Below, one piece after another: positions 21,211 to 33,550 of a stretch of DNA of 64,000 nucleotides. The notes beneath the pieces were generated by a model, which worked only from the letters and a program-made list of their open reading frames with translations, had not been told where the DNA came from and searched no databases. Source of the DNA: Serilophus lunatus (Eukaryota > Chordata > Aves > Passeriformes > Eurylaimidae); assembly GCA_013399895.1 (NCBI GenBank), contig VXBA01000906.1, forward strand, positions 125,932-189,931, read 5' to 3'. Numbering within the stretch: position 1 is the stretch's first letter; each line of letters opens with the position of its first letter. Made by a program: the position numbers and the translations under genes.

Positions 21211-24200
21211 ACACTGGTTTTACATATAGGTATTCAAGCTTATTGAAGAACACTGTAGAGGCTGAACTTAATCTAAGGCTGAGTGTAAAGCTTAGGTGAG
21301 AGAAAGGTGGTGTTGCAGAGCAGTAAGGATGGAAGTAAAAAGGTCTTTTCTTTGGTGAGAGATACTGCTGAAAAGAATGGACTAGAAAACAAAAGCAAAA
21401 CAATACTGCAATTGATCCAAGATCATGCACAATCAGAAGACAACACCTTCCCCATGCAAAATACATGTGTAAAATAAACTACCCCATCATGGCAGAAGTA
21501 AAATAGGAAAATAGAAAGAGATGGTTCTTTGGTTCATTGAGATTACAGTTAGTTAAAAATCCTAATGATTTCACTGGAGCCATATGCTTTTAGCAATTTT
21601 TTTTTTTTGTAAAGACATTTAATCATCTGATTATGTATTCAGCCTGGCCTGAAAATGCCAGCTTTTCTGACAAATGCACATGGCCAGAGAATATCTTTTA
21701 CTAAGCAAAGTGTTCTTTCCTTCTTTTTTCTTCTTCTTTTCTTTTTCATAAACTAGTGAAGAATCTGTTTGACATAAAAGACCACCCGAAAACTGAACAA
21801 TCTCAAGCAAAAGGTAAAAGTAGGCTCAAATGTGTGCCACAGAAAAAAGGTGCTGCACCTTGAAGGTGAGGCAGTACCAGTTGAAAAGTATGGGCAGAAG
21901 AAGTTATTAACTTGCCAAATCTTCCTGGAGAAAATTATCTGCTCTAGAAAGAGTATTATAAAAAAAAGAAGTCAGAGGATATGATGCTATTTTATGCCTG
22001 CTACATATTACATACATATAAGTGCTGTTCATGTGCATGCATGTTTATGTGAATATTATGTATATATTTCATAGTAAATAAATATACAATTTTTGATATA
22101 AAATATGTAATTGTCATTGAGATTGATGGCTATAGAGCTGTACTTGTCTGCTGGCAGGATCATAGAAGAGCTAAGGATAGATGTCAGTTCCCAGGTGTTC
22201 ATTTGCTCTGTAAGAGAGTAGAAGATGCATCTCCTGACACAGGCCAGACCCTTTTGTATTCCTTCCGAGAAGGACTAAGAATAGATCCTTATATATATGA
22301 CCGACATAATTTTTAATAGAAATTTCACATTACAAAAAGTGTTGTAAACTTTCAAAGCCATCAGTCACTTACCAAAATTCAGGTGATAAGTGAATGTGAA
22401 ATGCCCAGGACAGGAAGAGCTATTAGAGTTATGAGTTATTTAAGAGACCTCATGCTAATCTTTTGTGCTTACAGTCTCTGCCAAGTTATGTGGCATCTAA
22501 AGGCAGGATATCAGGAGAAAAATCCACTTGCTTTCTCCATTTATTTGTCCATCCCCTTCTCTTCTGGGGAAGTATTTATGGAAAACACTTTCTGAGTTTC
22601 TCTCTACCACTATAGTCACCACAATGCCATACATCCCAAAGGCTGAAATGACCAAAGAAGAATGTTGCATCTGTTTCCTTACAGCATATTGAATGTTTTT
22701 GCAGGTATTGACCTTGAGCAGAGTTGAGAAATGTGTCTAGTCCAGATTCATCAATTTGGAGAAGCCATTTAGGAGGCCACTGCTCCCAGAGATACCTCCA
22801 GGTCCTAGGGACATTACACTCCCAGGGGACCTTGGTGGATTCTAACAGTCTCTCCAGTTCAACTTGCTGAGTGAAAATGAGTGAACAGAGGTAGTGGAAT
22901 CCAGGTCAGTGCCTCGCATGTCATTTGGTGGTCTTTCAGTTGTTGATTGCTTTCTCCATCGTAAGGTCTTTGATTTTAATCGGATCATTGTGTGCACATA
23001 TGGATATTCCTGGTGGCCTAACCAGTGAACGTAATTAAAAGAAATGATTGCCTTTCACTTTAAGCAAACATCTGGTTTTACTTGAAACAAGATGACTTAG
23101 CTGTTTCAGAAACATTCTTGTAACCCTGGATTCACATTTTCATCTTAAAATATATATTTTCTCTGTTCAAGCAGCATGTTAATGTAAACACTATATATAA
23201 CTGACAACCAAAATTTTCAGAAGTATTTGGTGCTCTGAGCATTAGTGAAACCACAAGAATTATTACATTTTTGATTTGATCTCTGTAAATCTGTTTCAAC
23301 AGTCACTCTGATTTAAACAATTATTCTGATTTATATTCCAAGAACTATAATTTGCAGAAAATGTAACCATGTGAAAACATGTTTTTGTATAGTATATCTT
23401 GGCAACCTTGTTTTGTTGTGATGTCATTGCCTTAAGTTTCATGGAAATATTGAGGGAATAAAAGGAAAATACGACCCTCTCTTTGAAGTATATTCTCATA
23501 TCCAGTCTCTCCACACCTAAAAAGGTTTTCATGCCTTTTTTTCCATAATGACACTGAATTTTCTGTTATTGCTTGACTGACATGCTGGTAAGAAATGTAT
23601 AAAGACTCTAATGAAGGGAATTTAATTGAGAGTGAAGGATTTGTCACCTTTCACTTCTCCCTATCAGGTAGGAATCATCATTTGTATAATGAGCGATTTT
23701 GAGATCCCGAGGTTTTTTCCTTTCATGTTGTTACAATGTCAGATTCTAAATAGTTAAACACAGGCATGTATGCAAGGTACACAGAGCAGAGAAAATGAAA
23801 TTTCAGACCATTTATCAACAGCAAAAGTAACATTGGTGCTTTATCATTAAAGGTCTATCTAATCTGGTTTATTGTAACATCTGAGACAAGATGACTGTGC
23901 TTTATTAAACCAATAGCTCTCGTTCACTTCATCACATCTGCTCTTAAAAAAAAAATAAAATAAATACGAGGTTATTAAGAGTAGCCTTTCATTATAAAAA
24001 GCATAAGTTACAGATACATACAATAGAATGAAAAATAGCAAAAGAAAATGCCTTCATATGGAAGCAATCCATCTGGATACACCTATATATGCTATATGGG
24101 GATTTCCAGTACTATTAAAAAGGTTATCCCTAGTACAAGATATTAAAAATATGCCTTGTATGATTTAGAGATTTTAAACATCTCTGGTGTTTTTACTGAA

Positions 24201-25759
24201 AGAAAAGGAAAAGAAAGAATGGGGAGAAAGGAAAGCATCATATTCAGAAACATTCCTACCTGGCTTTAAATTTTTCTTTTTCTAGCACCAATAAGAAAAT
24301 ACATCAGACACAAGTTCATGCCTGTCAAAAGTGATCATATGCTAAAACAAATGACACCACTTGCTAACTTCATTTCCCAGCATGTGCATTTGTACATGTG
24401 TCTGGCTGTTAAGTGTCTGGGGTGTTTGGAAACTGCCGATTTTTCTTATCTGCTTAGTTGCACAATGGACTACAAGAAATTTTTCCATTGGGGATGATTT
24501 GCACTAAGTCACCTTATTGTTAATCCTGAGAAATTTAGTTGATTTCAATGTATCTCTTACTTCAGTAAGAGAATAGCTGGAGAACTGAGCTATCATTACT
24601 GACTCTGTAAATATCATCATCCACAGTGCTTAGATATTGTGAGTTCTCGCTTTTGACACTCTCTACCAGGCATGGGACTAGGCAACTAATGTGTCCTTTG
24701 ATTAGTGCTGAGTCTTCATAGGATCAGACTATCAATAGGTATTTTTAAAATACAATTTTCAAGGAGTTAAAAACCACAAATAGTTTCTGTTTGGTATTAA
24801 ATGAAATTTTAGTCTACCTTTACATATCTCTTTTTCAATATATTATTATCAAAAAATCTCTTTCATTTTCTGAATTGGCAACTATTTCAACTCCACTGTC
24901 AAAAGCAAATGAGCAAAATGAACATTGGACATGACCTCAGCACTAGTCATATACTATGTTCTAACTATTGAAGGCAATCTGTGAATCTCTACAGCTATAT
25001 TCATAGACTTGAGTAATATACCATATTTTCATTCAATATGCCAGTCATGGACTATGTCTCTAGTAAATTTGGTACTTGGTACAATAAACAAAATTAATGT
25101 TCATGTATTAAGAACAGTCACTGTAAATCACTGCTCCCTCTTTCGGGATTATTGCTTTAGCAATTGGTGTAGGAAATGAAGTAGTTTTGGAGACTAGGAA
25201 ACAGCAAGAGTTGTAGAGTACATTTGAAACTTGACTTTAACCTGATCTCAGCCTACCTTCACGTTAGTCATTTCAAGGTCTACTGCAGGTAAACGTCACA
25301 CAGAAGCTCAAAAGAGGCCATATGTGCCAAAGCGTGGAGCTAAGAGGAGGTATGTGATGGAGCATTCACAAGGAACAATAAAGCTTTCATACTGTGGAGA
25401 GAGTGGAGAACCAAGCTGGGCAATTCGGAAAAATGTTAGTGAGTAGAAGGTAAATAACCTCAAATAATTTAAAAAAGCTTGTAGGAAAAGAAAGCATAGA
25501 CTTTATCTCTGGACAAGCATGGGCATAGTTCCAGAACAGACACTGCTAAATTGCTTGTCTTCTGCTAAAATATTCTACATAAAATAAATAGAATCTAATC
25601 CCAACTGAAACAGCTCTGTCAGTATTGATAGTTTTCCCCAGTTCTACTTCAGCTGAAATTTGTTATTCATTTTAATTGGTATTGCACCCCAAAAGATCCT
25701 CCTTTTTCTGAGTCCCATCACTTTCTCCAAAGTTGACTTTTCACCCTACTGCAATTGAA
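21211..25759. other. Unique AT-rich non-coding stretch
   Basis: No gene or transposon recognised. Contains a pyrimidine tract near 21.7 kb and TA-rich low complexity near 22.0-22.1 kb. Confidence 0.5.
21713..21747. repeat. Pure polypyrimidine tract
   Basis: Thirty-five consecutive pyrimidines (ttctttccttcttttttctt and on). A low-complexity CT/T tract, potentially triplex-forming. It ends in cataaac with no following ag that would make a clear splice acceptor. Confidence 0.8.
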
Positions 25760-25935
25760 AAACTGAGGGTTGCCCAGAGAAGTTGTGGAGGCTCCATCCC
25801 TGGAGGTGTTCAAGACCAGACTGGATGGGACTTTGAGTAACCTGGTCTACTGAAAGTTGTTCCTGCTCATGGTAGGGGAGTTGAAACAAAATGATCTTTA
25901 TGGTCCCTTCCAACCCAAACCATTCTGTGATTCTA
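25760..25935 (+). mobile_element. CR1 LINE 3' end, sense
   Basis: Landmarks in order: 'gggttgcccagagaagttgt', 'ctccatccctggaggtgttc', 'actttgagtaacctggtcta', 'ggtcccttccaacccaaacc' and the tail 'attctgtgattct'. Short 5'-truncated copy of the type that also occurs at 45.1 kb. Confidence 0.93.
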
Positions 25936-28900
25936 AGTAGTGCAGAAGAAGAGTAAATAATGTTTTGGTGACAAACATCAAACAATTTTCATGACTTGTG
26001 AGGATTAAGGTCACTGAAAATTATAGGTATCCTACTAAGGGATATCTTTGACTATTGTCTCTGCCATGTTTCTCCAAAGAAGACCCTAGTTGTCCTGGAC
26101 CATGAGTTTGCATAATAGTAGAAGCAACCAGAGTCAGAAGATCACATTTTGTATAGGAGAAAATTGAACTCAGAAAATTGCCCACTTTCAAACAAACTGT
26201 GTTTGAAGATAATGGTTGGGGCTTTGCCAACATAATTTCTTTGGATAGTTTGCTGTTTCTCTGTTGTGTGGTTCAGCTAGAAGTCGTACTGTAGCTCACA
26301 GCAGAAAAAGGGATCAGATTTTATGTCTCATCTTCTATGGATAAAAGCTACATACTGCATCTCCTTGGTGCAGCAGACTAGATTTCATTTCATGGACACA
26401 GCTTCATCAAAGCAAAGCATATTCAGCAAACAGTTTATCATTAATTTAGTCATGTTAGTAATGCAGTAGAAGAAAGTCACATGCTTAGATTTTTGCTGAA
26501 TTGGGGTCTAATACTGTTGCTTTCTTCTCAGCATGTATTTAAAACAAAATTGGAACTAATCAGTGGAAAAAAGAGCCTGACCATTGCATATTTGATATTA
26601 CATGTGACAATCTTAATTTTCCTGTAGAAGCTGTCTGTGTCTGACTTTGCTTTTGAGCACTGTCACTGATATATGTAGCACATTTAGTGTCATTTTCCAG
26701 TGACAGGTTAACAATGGTACAAGGAGATTTACCACTGTGTAAGGGCATCAGAACAAGTATGTGTATGAAAGACCAACAGTGTCATTCAGTGGTTGCCGAT
26801 GGAGGCTTATTGCTGCTTTAATAGAGGGACTGTTTCACAAAACTAAAAGTTCAATAATGAAAAAAAACCCCACAATATTTATTAGTCTCAGAAACACTAC
26901 TTTTGCATCTTCCTTGCTACTGTGGCTTATAGACAAGTGACCAGAAAGTAATTATATGTTGTCAACACTGTACAGTGTACATAATCATTTTTTTACTGGG
27001 CAAAAGGAACCTAGTTGCAACAGTCAGAATAGCCCAAGACAAGCTGAGCTTAAGGTTTGCTGCTTTACTGTTTCCCCACAGGCAATCAGGGAGAAGAGTC
27101 ACACAAGGGAACTGACTGCAGTAATGAGTTTGTAGTTCTGAAAATTTTCATGACCTGTTCTGTCGAGGTTTTTAGGGCTTCTGAAATTTGGCAGAGCTCA
27201 TCATAGATCTAAAATCTGTTTCTATTAAATAAAGTAGTGAATCAGTGATTAGCATTAGAACTAAGTCACCATGAGATTACAATGCCTACAAATTATTGCT
27301 GCTACAATGGTATGTGTGGTTAAAGTGGGTATGCATGGAAAATGGAAGCATTTGTGTCATTTATTATGTGTTTAACAATCAAGGTAGAAGTACAGGATGA
27401 AAGCAGCATTGTGCTCTGCAACATGATGTGAGAGGGGGTTTGACATTCTTCTACTACAATGTACTAGTCTCAGTTATGGAATGCTGCCCTGGCTGGATAA
27501 TTGACATCCTCACCAGCTATATCATGGCTGATCTACACTGTCTCCTCTTCTCATTAAAGCCATACATACATATGCTTATACTGGCTTATTGCCCTCTCAT
27601 GTGGGAAGGGGAGTGTGGATGAGTGGTTTGAGACACTCATATGACTGTGTGCATGCCAGCCTATATGTATAATACTCCTTGCAGAGAAAAAATACACCCT
27701 GCATTCTTCACAAAGATACCTGCTAATGCAGAATGTCATTGAGCCATTTAACACTCAGCAGAGGCTGAGAACATCACAACTGTTAAGAATACCAGGGCAC
27801 TAGTGGAGCACTGGTGGGAAAACGAGAATATTTGGTTAAGACCCGCAGCAGGCAAGTCACAGCTCCTCCACATGCCTCTGTTTGCATTAGCGGGCACTGA
27901 CTGCACTCACAGGTCTGCACACCAAATTCCCCTCTCGGGACAGGAACGTTAATTTATTTGACAGCACCGTGTGGAAGCAGAGCAGCGGTTTCACTTTCCC
28001 CTTTCACAATCAGCCTTTTCCGTTTGTTTGGGAAACAAACCACTTCTGTGAAAATTCCCCAAATCTCTGTGTGAGCTGGTCTAAGCTGAAGCACATTAAC
28101 ATTTCTCCATTAGAGTTAACTGGAATCTAGGCAAGCTGAAGGTGAAATAAGTAAACAGTGATCTCCAACCCCCAGAACAAAGCGAAACAAGAAGGCAGGT
28201 ATATTGTCTGAAATACTGCCAAGTTATTCAATACACTAACTTCAGTTTAATTGGCATCCTTTTAAATTTGGCAACTTTGTTCAGTACTGTGCAAACATAA
28301 GAATTTTGTAACAGTATACTGGGTGAATTAGTCCTTTTTTTTTTTTTTTTCTGATAATATTTTAAACTTGTTCACATTGTGAGTGGGCAGGTCTGACACA
28401 GAGGCCCTCTATCCAAGTATCCTGAAATATATTGCATATATCCTCCTGGTTTTCTCCTTCAAAACCTGAAGAGACTACTGTGATCACCTTGTATGATAAG
28501 TTACAAAGAACACTATCAATAATTACTCAAGTCACACCTGGATCAGTTCTATTACCCACATGTATGCTCAGGCATGTGCTGAGAAGACCTTCAGTCTTGA
28601 ATCATAAGATGGAGTATCTGTCCTACAAAAGCTGTTTCTAATAAGTTGTTCTAACTGTTTTAAATGTTTGTTCTGAATGTTGGCAAAATTTTTTCAAGCT
28701 AAAAGCACATTTACAGTACAAATCCTTATTTCTCAGGTGAAATTGAGACATATACTGTGTGTCCCCTTCAATATCCCCGAGATGTGACAGTTATACACAG
28801 ACCTGCTAAAGTGCAAGTAAGCTGACAGTGTGCACAGAGAGCTGCAGAGACAACTGCAGCACTTAGGTTTTATGTTATCTGTTTAAACTTATAAAAAGAT

Positions 28901-30751
28901 GAATCAAACAGGATAACAAGCCTGGAAACCTGTTCCAGGCTTCCAGGACTATTCTACTCAGTCTTAATTCCCGTAATTATGCATTTGCACATTTGCCTGA
29001 TGCACATAAATCTGTATGGGAGACAAGTATTTTCACATTTGTGGATTCCCATATACATATAATACATATATAGGTCTTTACATATAGTAAGCTATATTTA
29101 ACATAAAAAGGATCTGGCTGATTCAGATCTTTTCAGTCTGGCAGAGGAGTGTCATCTCTAGGAAACATTTCTCATTCACGTACTTTTTTTTGCCTTTCTG
29201 CTGATACTGTTTTTATGTGCGTGTTCAGAGCTGCATGTTCCTCTTTGTGCTCAGCTATTAGATTGGGTAACTGTAGAAGACATGAAGTTAAAACGCCTTG
29301 GATTTTCTGAGTCTGATTCTTTTTGTTCTCCTTTCATTGTGTCACAGTCTGCTCCATTTTTGCTGTCATCATCACCAGTCCACTAGGCAAAAGAAATGAA
29401 ACAACTAAGATACTTCATAAAACTCAAGATACACCTGTCAGATTCCACCCTTTTGACCTGCCATGGATCCCACTAGTGTGATCCTAAACTTATGATTTGT
29501 AAGAATCAAGGCCTAAGAATCTGTTCAATTCTTAATTAATGAGCTATGCCTTTAGTGTCACCTATCCGGATTGAAGAAATAAAAATTAACTCAGAGTAAT
29601 AAACTTGATCAAAAAGAATATTTTTTCAAGGACTGGAGCAAAGTCAAGCCTTTTTGCAGAGAATTATTCAATAGAAATTTATGCTGATGAAAAATTAACG
29701 TACAATACAAACCTGAACTTTTTGAGATGCATTAAATGGCTACATGTTTTATATATTAAAGCTCAGAATATTCCATAAACAATGGTTCCCTCTTTAATGA
29801 AATGCTATTAAAGAAACAGATCTGTCAAGGGAATACATTTTTACATCCAGATAAGTTTTGTATTTAACAGATTCCCACTTTGTATATTTTTCTGTGGTAG
29901 CTGCTAAGTAAAATATATATACTCTTGAATGTTTGCTTACTTCTGGAATGGGATATTTCCACACAATTTAGTGATTTAAGGACTGATTCTATCTAATAAT
30001 AATAAAAAAACCCCTTTGGGAATCCTCAATGTCAGTCAGTCTGGAGAACAACAGCCTTTGTTCATTGAGGGCATCATCTAGTTTCTAGAGTCCAGAGGTT
30101 TTGAGTGGGGTAGAACTGCACCTTGGAGCCACTAGTGTGCCATATTGTTGATCTGGTGGGTCCTTGGGCTTCATTAGACTTTCTGAAGAACTGCCCTTCC
30201 CTGCTTTCTTAAGTAGTATAATAATAAAGGAGCCCAATAATGAAGTTAGTCAAAGTCCAGGAAGAAGGACAGGAAGGTTCTGACGGATCATCATGTCACT
30301 GTTCCTTGACAAGTTACAATACATCTGAGGTACTTCCACTGATCGTGAACATACTGTTAGCACATGGATAGGGAAAGGTCATGCAGTATAGTTCTCAGGA
30401 ACAGAGCCTTTAAATCTAAATTACATTATATTTGCACTAATGCTCACATGGAGGATTGCAGCAGCTCCTTTTAACTTGTTGACTAGCTGTCTCCATGAAG
30501 GATTTGGTCACTTCTCAGCTTCACAGTGTCCCACTGGTCATACATACAGGTATGTGTCACTTCGAAGCTTTAAAAAAGAATGTATCCCAAATCACAAGTC
30601 ACTGACACAAATCCTATCCCCACCAAAGATCGTGAGAGAATTGAGTATCAAGTTTAATTAGGATTTCACAAGTCAAAGACCAAGTAAAGTTCAGGAATTT
30701 CTTCCTAATTACAATAAATAAATAGCAGCAGCTTAGAAATTTTTTTTACTA
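25936..30751. other. Unique AT-rich non-coding stretch
   Basis: No gene or transposon recognised. A T16 run lies at 28335-28350. The part at about 27.88-28.05 kb is less AT-rich and free of repeats, and could be a conserved element, but that cannot be judged without alignment. Confidence 0.5.
28335..28350. repeat. T16 homopolymer
   Basis: Uninterrupted run of sixteen T. Confidence 0.9.
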
Positions 30752-30838
30752 CTCATAGAATCACAGAACCATTTAAAGTGGGGGTCATTTGGTCTCATTA
30801 CCTACACAAAGCAGGGCTGAGTCCAAAGCCAGACAATA
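30752..30838 (-). mobile_element. CR1 LINE 3' end fragment, antisense, diverged
   Basis: Begins with the antisense tail 'tcatagaatcacagaacc' and continues with a degraded 'tttggtctcattacctacac' and 'aaagcagggctgagtcc', corresponding to the 'caaagcagggtcaac' 3' UTR type. Truncated just before another CR1 tail. Confidence 0.75.
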
Positions 30839-30840
30839 TT

Positions 30841-30912
30841 ATCATAGAATCAGAGAATGGTTTGGGTTGGAAGGGGTGGTGCACTACACTTCCAGGGATG
30901 GGGCATTCACAG
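30841..30912 (-). mobile_element. CR1 LINE 3' end fragment, antisense
   Basis: A second antisense tail, 'atcatagaatcagagaatgg' then 'tttgggttggaagggg', only about 90 bp after the preceding one. The usual middle of the 3' UTR is missing, and it continues as 'acttccagggatggggcatt'. It is either a separate insertion or a copy with an internal deletion. Confidence 0.8.
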
Positions 30913-32982
30913 TCAGTGCCTTTTCCTATGAAGGTTATAAATATATCCACAGATGGAAATCTAAAAAATTTTTCATGGTATTGATTTTTAATTAGTAATT
31001 ATAATAAATTGGCTATGCTTTCTGAAACTCTAGCCTGGTAGGGAAAATTGTTATTTTTTGCCACAGGGCTAAACCCAAGAGTTCAACCCCAAACCTGATA
31101 CAGAGTTACATTTAGGATTTTTTTTCTTTTCTGAATGATCAAAATAATTAAAAATTTCTTCACAACTTGAATCCACGATTGAATTCTAATCTGTGTATTG
31201 GGCATTTTTTTAGTAGTGGAAAGTGCAGAAAAGCTGTGAAATACCAGCTCCAGATCGTTGTCCAGGTTAAATTAGCTTTTTTCCTTTGGCCTAGTAGATC
31301 AGCAACTTTGCTACCCATCTCTGCCATTTCTCACTGAATTACCTTCTTCTGTACTATCCTGTTCAGCTATCAAAAACCTGAAGAATCAGTTCGTGACATT
31401 TTCACTTACAGTGACTCCAGCTCTTTCATTGCCTTTTAACAAGTCAATCAGAAGTTGAATGGAAATACCTCCCATATACCTGATTCAGAGCAAGGTGGTT
31501 AGAAAGAATGATGGCTTTTTAATAAAAATCAGAAAGTATGCCCTCCATTTTCCCTTTTCAGGTTCTTGAATTACTTGTTCTGTAAGCAGCACTTTAGGTC
31601 TGTGCAGGTATAAGAAGTAAACCCAAGTGCAGGTGCTGCATGTGCTCTGTATGTAAAATGCAAGATGTCACCAATTTAGTAGCTGAAAAATGTCACCTTG
31701 CCTGTTCTTCTTTGAGACTGGACCAGTTCGAGCCATGTAATCCTTGGCAAGATGCTTGCCTTAAAACTTAACATAGTCGTAGCCTCTGTCTCATAAAATA
31801 TTCTATGAAATGCTGAGATATTCTGGCAATGTAAAGAGGTCTAAAGACACCCATTATACTAACTCCAAGGTCTTCTTACATTGGCATAACAGATATATCT
31901 ATAATATAAAGGAGAATTTATGGACTGGATTCTAAATCCTTTAGTTGTGAAGGATGAGACAAAGGTTCTTTGTCAAAGTGTATAAATCCCAAATGATTTA
32001 GTTCTTTTGCACAAAACTAACAGACTGGAGCACTCCTAACACAATGGTCCAAGTCTCATTGTACCTCAGGCATTTCCTTCTGTTAAGGGATAGATCCATA
32101 TTCATACTTCCAAAATCCCTTTGCCACAACAACACAGCACTTTTCCTGAGGAATGCATGTGCAAGGGTAAAGAGATGAAAGGAAAAAAGGCATTTGTAGA
32201 ACAATTTCCCTACTCAACATTTTCTAATTGTGCATACATTGGTTTAATTCATCTGTACCTCTGCTGAAGTTGAGCCCTTCATTGAAACATCTTGTTCTCT
32301 TCACCGCTTTATTTACAGAGAAAGACGAGCCTTAAATGATTTGGTCCAGTTTTGCTGAATTTTTTTCTCAAGTGATTTTTCCTTAACTGTTTGTTTTAAT
32401 TTCTTCACAGGAGACCTACAGTATGTGAGATGTTTGGTTGCCAGCAGAAAACTCTGATTACCAAAGACAATGTCACTTTAGAGAACAAATATACATTTGT
32501 ATGGCATTTGGCTCAATGTCTTCCAGAAGAAGATAAGTGAGCAATTCTCCTTGGGCCTGCCATTAAAATGGAATCCCCAAATAAACTTAGCAGTGAACAA
32601 TACCAGCACTTCTCATGGTAGTGACTACAGAGAACTGGCTGCAGATTCTCTTTTTTAGCCCTGTTGAATGGTCAAGAGTTTAGAGCAAGCACAGTATCAG
32701 GAAGGGAAAGAGACATGGACAGGGTTGAATTCCAGCAGTGTAGGAATGGAAGATGTGTAAGCCTCTATCCCATGATACTCTCCACACTGCAGGTAACCAT
32801 ACAAAATAGACACAAGTAATTGATAAATTTTTGTGACTGTACTTCATTTTAATTTCTTTCTACCCTCTTTCAGGTTTTGTACATCTGTTACTCTTGATAC
32901 AAAACTTCTTTAAGAGTGAGCAGTAGGAGACCAAGTTGTATATCTAAATATAGATATCTAGTGCTATGCTTGGAAGTCCAGG
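30913..32982. other. Unique AT-rich non-coding stretch
   Basis: No gene, RNA or transposon recognised. Confidence 0.5.
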
Positions 32983-33550
32983 TATGGTGCATTGTCAGAG
33001 GCCAACAGCCAAATGCTCAACCTCTTACTCCCTCCCTCTCCTCCAGCAGGATGGAGAGAGAAAGTAGAAGGCAAAAAAGACTCACAAGTGAAAATAATAG
33101 GGAAAGCAAAAGCTGTGTGGTCAAGTAAAGCAAAAAGTGGAATTTGTTCAATATTTCCTATTGCAGGCAGATGTTCAGCCATTTTGATGAAAGAAATGTA
33201 ACAGTTGGGAAGAGAAATGTAATAACCAAGTAACAACCATGAAAATCTGCCTCCAATTTCTCTGTTTTTCTCTGAGCTTTATTGCTGAGCACAGTGTCAT
33301 ATGGCGGGATTTCTCTTTGGTCAGCTGGGGTCAGCTGTCTCAGCTTGTTTCCCTCTCATCTTGTTGTGCACCTCCAGGCTCCTCAATGGGGACAAAGCAT
33401 GAAAGAAAGACTTGCTGCTGTTCAAGCTCTGTTCTTGAAATGTAAAATTACTGTTATGTTATTAGCTCTGTTACAGCTGCCAGGGCCAAGCACAGCACCA
33501 TACAGGCAGCAGTGAAGAAAGTTACCTCCACCTCAGCCAGCCCCAGTACA
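32983..33550 (-). mobile_element. Older solo LTR of an avian ERVL-type element
   Basis: The plus strand follows, in antisense, a common avian ERVL LTR layout. It shows 'gcagatgttcagccatttt', 'gctttattgctgagcacag', 'tgtcatatggcgggatttct', 'ctttggtcagctggggtcag', 'cttgttgtgcacctccaggc', 'aagcacagcaccatacaggc' and the end 'cagccagccccagtaca'. By that alignment the LTR is 32983-33550, flanked by ccagg and ccaag, 5-bp duplications with one mismatch. Alternatively ends TGGTG...CACCA (32985-33553) leave perfect aggta duplications. The TATA box expected on the minus strand is changed to aataaa near 33284. No internal retroviral sequence remains. It is more degraded and less GC-rich than the LTR at 20.2 kb. 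Confidence 0.82.

Noticed and set aside
20195..21246. Several long open frames on both strands (up to 192 codons) around 20.2-21.2 kb
   Set aside because: They lie inside or across a GC-rich solo LTR, overlap in many frames, cross N bases, and show no protein family resemblance. High GC lowers stop frequency.
22150..22260. ggatcatagaagagctaagg region as a CR1 copy
   Set aside because: Only a few bases resemble the CR1 tail and the order of landmarks does not follow.
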